Origin: Azorinus chamasolen
Lineage: Eukaryota; Mollusca; Bivalvia; Cardiida; Solecurtidae
Reading direction: 5' to 3'
Length of the DNA stretch: 64,000 nucleotides
Assembly (NCBI GenBank): GCA_963576725.1
Contig: OY755242.1
Location: 8,709,132 to 8,773,131, forward strand
The notes beneath the pieces are model-generated. The model saw only the letters and a list, made by a program, of their open reading frames with translations, was not told where the DNA came from and did not search any database. The translations under genes and the position numbers were made by a program. Below, in pieces: positions 60,564-64,000 of this stretch (within the stretch, counting starts at the first letter, position 1; each line of letters opens with the position of its first letter).

Positions 60564-62515
60564 CTACCCTCGGCCTGTCATCGTGCAAGCAAAGAGGAAA
60601 ACGTAGCGACCGACTGTAAAGGGGTCGATAACCAAACATGCAGTGTGTTGCAATATAATAGGGTCATAACCTTTCTTCCTAAAAGTTTTAATGCGTTTAA
60701 TAAACAAATCATGAAAATGGATATGGCCATGAATTTTCCTAAGTTTGTAGATAACATCACCTAAAAAATATGGATGAGAAATACCTTGGAGCAGTAACGT
60801 CCGTAAATTGCAGTTATATTTACTAATGAGAGGTAAATTTCGATAAAAGACGTTTGAAAAAGCTTTCCGAATTTTATGATATCTGTAGCCTTGCTTAAGA
60901 AGTCTATGAGTTACAACTAAATTACGACTATTAAAATATACTAGCAAAGAGCATGCTCGGGCAAAGTGAATAAGTTGAGAACTGTAAACCCCATAAGATG
61001 TAGACCGGGGAACATCTCAATCTAGAAAAGGATAATTAACAATTTTGAAATCGAAATCTTCCCTTTTATCGTATATTTTAGACGAAACTTAATCATTAGT
61101 GATGGAAAGATTCAAATCTAAAAAGGAAGCCTGAATGTCAGATAGGTTCGCGTTGTTTAAAGTAAGTTCTTTTGGATAAATAGAAGAAACCATATCTTCA
61201 AAATAAGGATTATCCAAATTCAAAATATCGTCTAAATACCTAGACGTTTTATTAAAAGCACTAACAATGTCAGATTGTGTATCAGGTTTTAAACTAAGCA
61301 TGAAATCCTTCTCATAGCAATATAAAAACAAATCTGCAACAAGAGGGGCACAATTTGTTCCCATAGGTATACCAACAACTTGACGATATATGGTATCCCC
61401 ATAGCGCACAAATATGTTATCTAAAAGAAATGTTAAAGATCTACAAACATCAAGGCAAGTCCACATTGGGTAATTTTCAACTTCAGAGTGTGAAAAGAAT
61501 GAACGTTGAACGTTACAAGCAAGGAACATTTTATTTTCTCCGGCAAAGGTTTTTTCTATCAATTTAATCAGTTTATCCTTTATAAGATGGTTATACTGTT
61601 CATTTTCAAGTTGAGTTAAAATATCATTTGAATTTTTTATGGGCCAAAAACATAAATACCAGAATTGTCATATATTTTATCACAGTAACGTTAAACATGT
61701 TCTTTGATAGTAGTAAGACACGACGTTAAACGTTTAGATAGTTTAGTAGTAGTACAACAACTAGGGTTAGCAATAAAACGCGCCTTATACGGATTTTTAT
61801 GTAGCTTAGGAATCCAGTACATAGTAGAAAATTTATGTTGTTTTACAATAGGATTAGACTTAAAAGTATTGCATATTTTTACATGTTCCGTGACTATATC
61901 TTTTTCAGGGGTTTGCACTGTAATATATGTTTGTGAACCAGTTAATTCCTTCTTCAAAACATCAACACAATACAATCGTCACATAATTATTACATTATTT
62001 GATGCCTTGTCAGCAGGAGCAAAACCATAATTAGAATGAAAATTCGAAATGTTTTTCTTCAGATATCGATGGGGGATTTATGGGTCAAAATCAATAAGGG
62101 AAGGTAATCTATATTTGGTTCCTTTAGTAAGGAGGGTCCTGAGACGTTTATCTTTAATAATATTAAAATTACCAGTAATGACGTGACCAACTGGTTTATA
62201 ACAAAGCTTGAAGTGCTACAGTCTCAAGAAGTAGGGGTATTGACATCAATATTTAAGTCGGATACAATTTATTGTAGTTAAAAATAACGTTCCTTATTGG
62301 TTTATTGTATTTATAACAGATGATAGGTGATTCAGAATTTATTAAATATTTAGGAATAGTATCGATTACATTCTTATCACGAAATATACTTTGAATATCA
62401 ATGAAGTCGATACCTTTATTTATAAATTGAAGTTTAAGAAAATGTCTTTTATGTTCATATTCTTTATCAATATGAGGACGAAGAACATGCTGGGTGTAAC
62501 TTTGTATAATGATTA
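60564..62515 (-). pseudogene. Penelope-like retroelement polymerase, decayed
   Basis: Coding blocks in order on the minus strand. About 62515-62253: an N-terminal block with HKRHFLKLQFINKGIDFIDI and SIFRDKNV. About 62225-62000: continues, with in-frame stops. 61975-61691: contains WIPKLHKNPYKARFIANPSC, a conserved pre-palm RT block. 61650-61089: palm/fingers with GIPMGTNCAPL (about 61373-61341) and the catalytic YLDD (about 61238-61227). 61088-60564: C-terminal thumb-like block (LLKQGYRYHKIRKAF). The frame is broken by stops at 61089-61091 (TAA) and 61017-61019 (TGA), and the expected palm motif A between the KLHKNPYKARF and GIPMG blocks is not found; sequence passes from QLENEQ directly to NHLIKDKL. 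It is 5' truncated at the flanking repeat. Family call rests on the motif set (recognised, not searched); a different PLE-like lineage is possible. Confidence 0.7.
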
Positions 62516-62800
62516 TGCCAAAAATACAGTTAATATCTCCAACCAATTCCAAAACAAGTCTGGAAAATTCAAAATTTGAAGAAAAAAATTAAAGTTCAAA
62601 TGCAATAACTCTGGAAATAAATATTCAACCGGACTGAGATTGGAATATAAGCTGTAACTTATATAGATTTAGCTTTATACTAAATATAGGGTTGATATCT
62701 CCTCCAGTCACTTCCATAAAATGTCAGGAAAACCGGAAAACATTGGTAGGCGACTTAAAGAGGGAGATAACTCCTGAAATAGTGGTCAGATCATAATTGA
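62516..62800 (+). repeat. Dispersed repeat, right of PLE
   Basis: AATATCTCCAACCAATTCCA, AATGCAATAACTCTGGAAAT and AAGCTGTAACTTATATAGAT match the units at 59.56-59.94 kb in the same orientation. Confidence 0.65.
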
Positions 62801-63150
62801 AATATACGGTGCACATATTTATATGAACTTTCAACAAAATTGAAGCAAAACTGCAGAAGAAGAAGGCCGGGCAAAAGTGTGTCCAGGGACGGACAGACGG
62901 ACAGACAGACGGACGTTCTAACGGATTGAGTGTATTTGGCTATTCTTTTGTTCAAAATAGACACACAAACTGAAAATAAGCCACATAAAACTGACGAGAA
63001 CAAAATATCTTTTGTTCCCATGTAATTATCTAGTCAAATAAACAGGAATTGTTAGAGCGGACAGATGGACGGACGGACAGACAGACAGACAGAAAGACAG
63101 ATGGACAACCTAATATCAGTATAACCCCAACTTCGTTGTGGGGGTATAAA
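62801..63150 (+). repeat. Repeat tails with (ACGG)n/(ACAG)n
   Basis: Short tails GGGACGGACAGACGGACAGA at 62886 and ATGGACGGACGGACAGACAG at 63066, each followed by unique-looking A/T sequence, then AACTTCGTTGTGGGGGTATA, resembling a terminal segment of bivalve dispersed repeats (general knowledge). No gene. Confidence 0.55.
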
Positions 63151-63154
63151 AAGT

Positions 63155-64000
63155 GACTTTTACAGAGAGGGAATGGATTAAAGGCGTCAATATGAGGGAA
63201 TGGACTAAAGTCGTCATTATGAGGGAATGGGTTAAAGGCGTCAATACAAGAGAATGGATTAAAAACGTCATTATGAGGGAAAAGGTTAAAGACGTCAATA
63301 TGTGGGAATGGGTTAAAGGCCTCAATATGAGATAATGGATTAAATTCGTCATTATGAGGGAATGGGTTAATGACGTCAGTATTAGAGAATGGGCTAAAAG
63401 AGTCAATATAGCGGAATGGGCTAAAGGCGTCTATATGAGGGAATGGGCTAAAGGCGTCTATATGAGGGAATGGGATAAAGATGTCAGTATTAGTGAATGG
63501 GTCAAAGGTGTCAGTATGAGGGAATGGGTTAAAGACGTCAATATGTGGGAATGGGTTAAAGGCGTCAATATGAGGAAATGGATTAAATTCGTCATTATGA
63601 GGGAATGGGTTAATGACGTCAGTATTAGAGAATGGGCTAAAAGCGTCAATATGAAGGAATGGGCTAAATGCATCTATACGAGGGAATGGGCTAAAGGCGT
63701 CTATATGAGGGAATGGGATAAAGATGTCAGTATTAGTGAATGGGTCAAAGGTGTCAGTATGAGGGAATGGGTTAAAGACGTCAATATGTGGGAATGGGTT
63801 AAAGGCGTCAATATGAGATAATGGATTAAATTCGTCATTATGAGGGAATGGGTTAATGACGTCAGTATTAGAGAATGGGCTAAAAGCGTTAATATGAAGG
63901 AATGGACTAAAGGCGTCTATATGAGGGAATGGGCTAAAGGCGTCTATATGAGGGAATGGGATAAAGATGTCAGTATTAGTGAATGGGTCAAAGGTGTCAG
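63155..64000 (+). repeat. 27-bp array with 243-bp higher-order period, runs off window
   Basis: About 31 units of GAATGGGTTAAAGGCGTCAA-TATGAGG. A nine-unit block repeats: ATTAGAGAATGGGCTAAAAG starts at 63381, 63624 and 63867, i.e. every 243 bp. The array begins immediately after AAAGTGACTTTTACAGAG, the inner part of a TTAA-3 right end; CGTCAATATGAGGGAATGGG-TTAA is that element's terminus. The unit is 9 codons, hence long in-frame repeats of MREWVKGVN. Confidence 0.95.

Noticed and set aside
63116..63821. In-frame MREWVKGVN repeats resembling a repeat protein
   Set aside because: The unit is a 27-bp satellite containing a transposon terminus; the opposite strand also has a long open frame.

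Overview
This 64 kb window looks like non-coding, repeat-saturated nuclear DNA from a marine or freshwater invertebrate, most probably a bivalve mollusc. The basis is AT-rich composition, no dense operon-like coding, eukaryotic retroelement remnants (a Penelope-like element, non-LTR elements, a tRNA-headed SINE) and dispersed repeats with (ACGG)n/(ACAG)n tails of a kind I associate with bivalve genomes. The species call is inference. I find no convincing intact host gene. Three short stretches (around 7.7, 48.8 and 49.2 kb) could be exons or gene fragments, at low confidence.

The dominant content is short non-autonomous DNA transposons (MITEs), about one per 0.7 kb, in two architectural classes. 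Class 1 copies (called TTAA-1 to TTAA-7 here; all family names are mine) begin TTAACCC and end GGGTTAA, as expected for piggyBac-like elements with TTAA target duplications. Class 2 copies (TA-1 to TA-5) begin TA-CAGTAAAACC or similar and end GGTTTTACTG-TA, as expected for pogo/Tigger-like Tc1-mariner elements. Nearly all carry a long, near-perfect internal palindrome. The same palindrome centre, GCTCC-TNNA-GGAGC, occurs in both classes although their termini and target sites are unrelated. Many copies are nested in one another exactly at TTAA, so relative ages can be read directly.

Region by region: 0-7 kb, mixed MITEs; 7.2-7.8 kb, a less repetitive segment with an exon-like stretch; 8-19 kb, MITEs, minisatellites and a CT microsatellite at 14.9-15.3 kb; 19-24 kb, a Penelope 3' fragment, a 1.07 kb inverted-repeat element at 21.9-22.9 kb and a 54-bp array; 24-36 kb, MITEs with large arrays at 28.6-29.6 kb (53 bp) and 34.6-35.3 kb (65 bp); 36-38 kb, low-repeat DNA; 38.2-39.8 kb, a LINE C-terminus, a dispersed repeat and a G-rich minisatellite; 40-52 kb, MITEs and a 60-bp array; 52.2-53.2 kb, a decayed non-LTR retrotransposon; 53.9-56.4 kb, a 38-bp array split by a 2 kb CpG-rich fold-back element; 56.8 kb, a SINE; 59.9-62.5 kb, a decayed Penelope-like element; 63.15 kb to the window edge, a 27-bp array with a 243-bp higher-order period.

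The main unifying observations are (i) one palindromic core module shared by MITE families with different termini, (ii) repeated precise TTAA nesting, and (iii) at least seven tandem arrays whose repeat unit is a MITE end or a hairpin arm, suggesting that MITE edges seed minisatellites here. There are no CRISPR arrays, rRNA genes, true tRNA genes or supported promoters. The unit of organisation is the transposon, not the gene.
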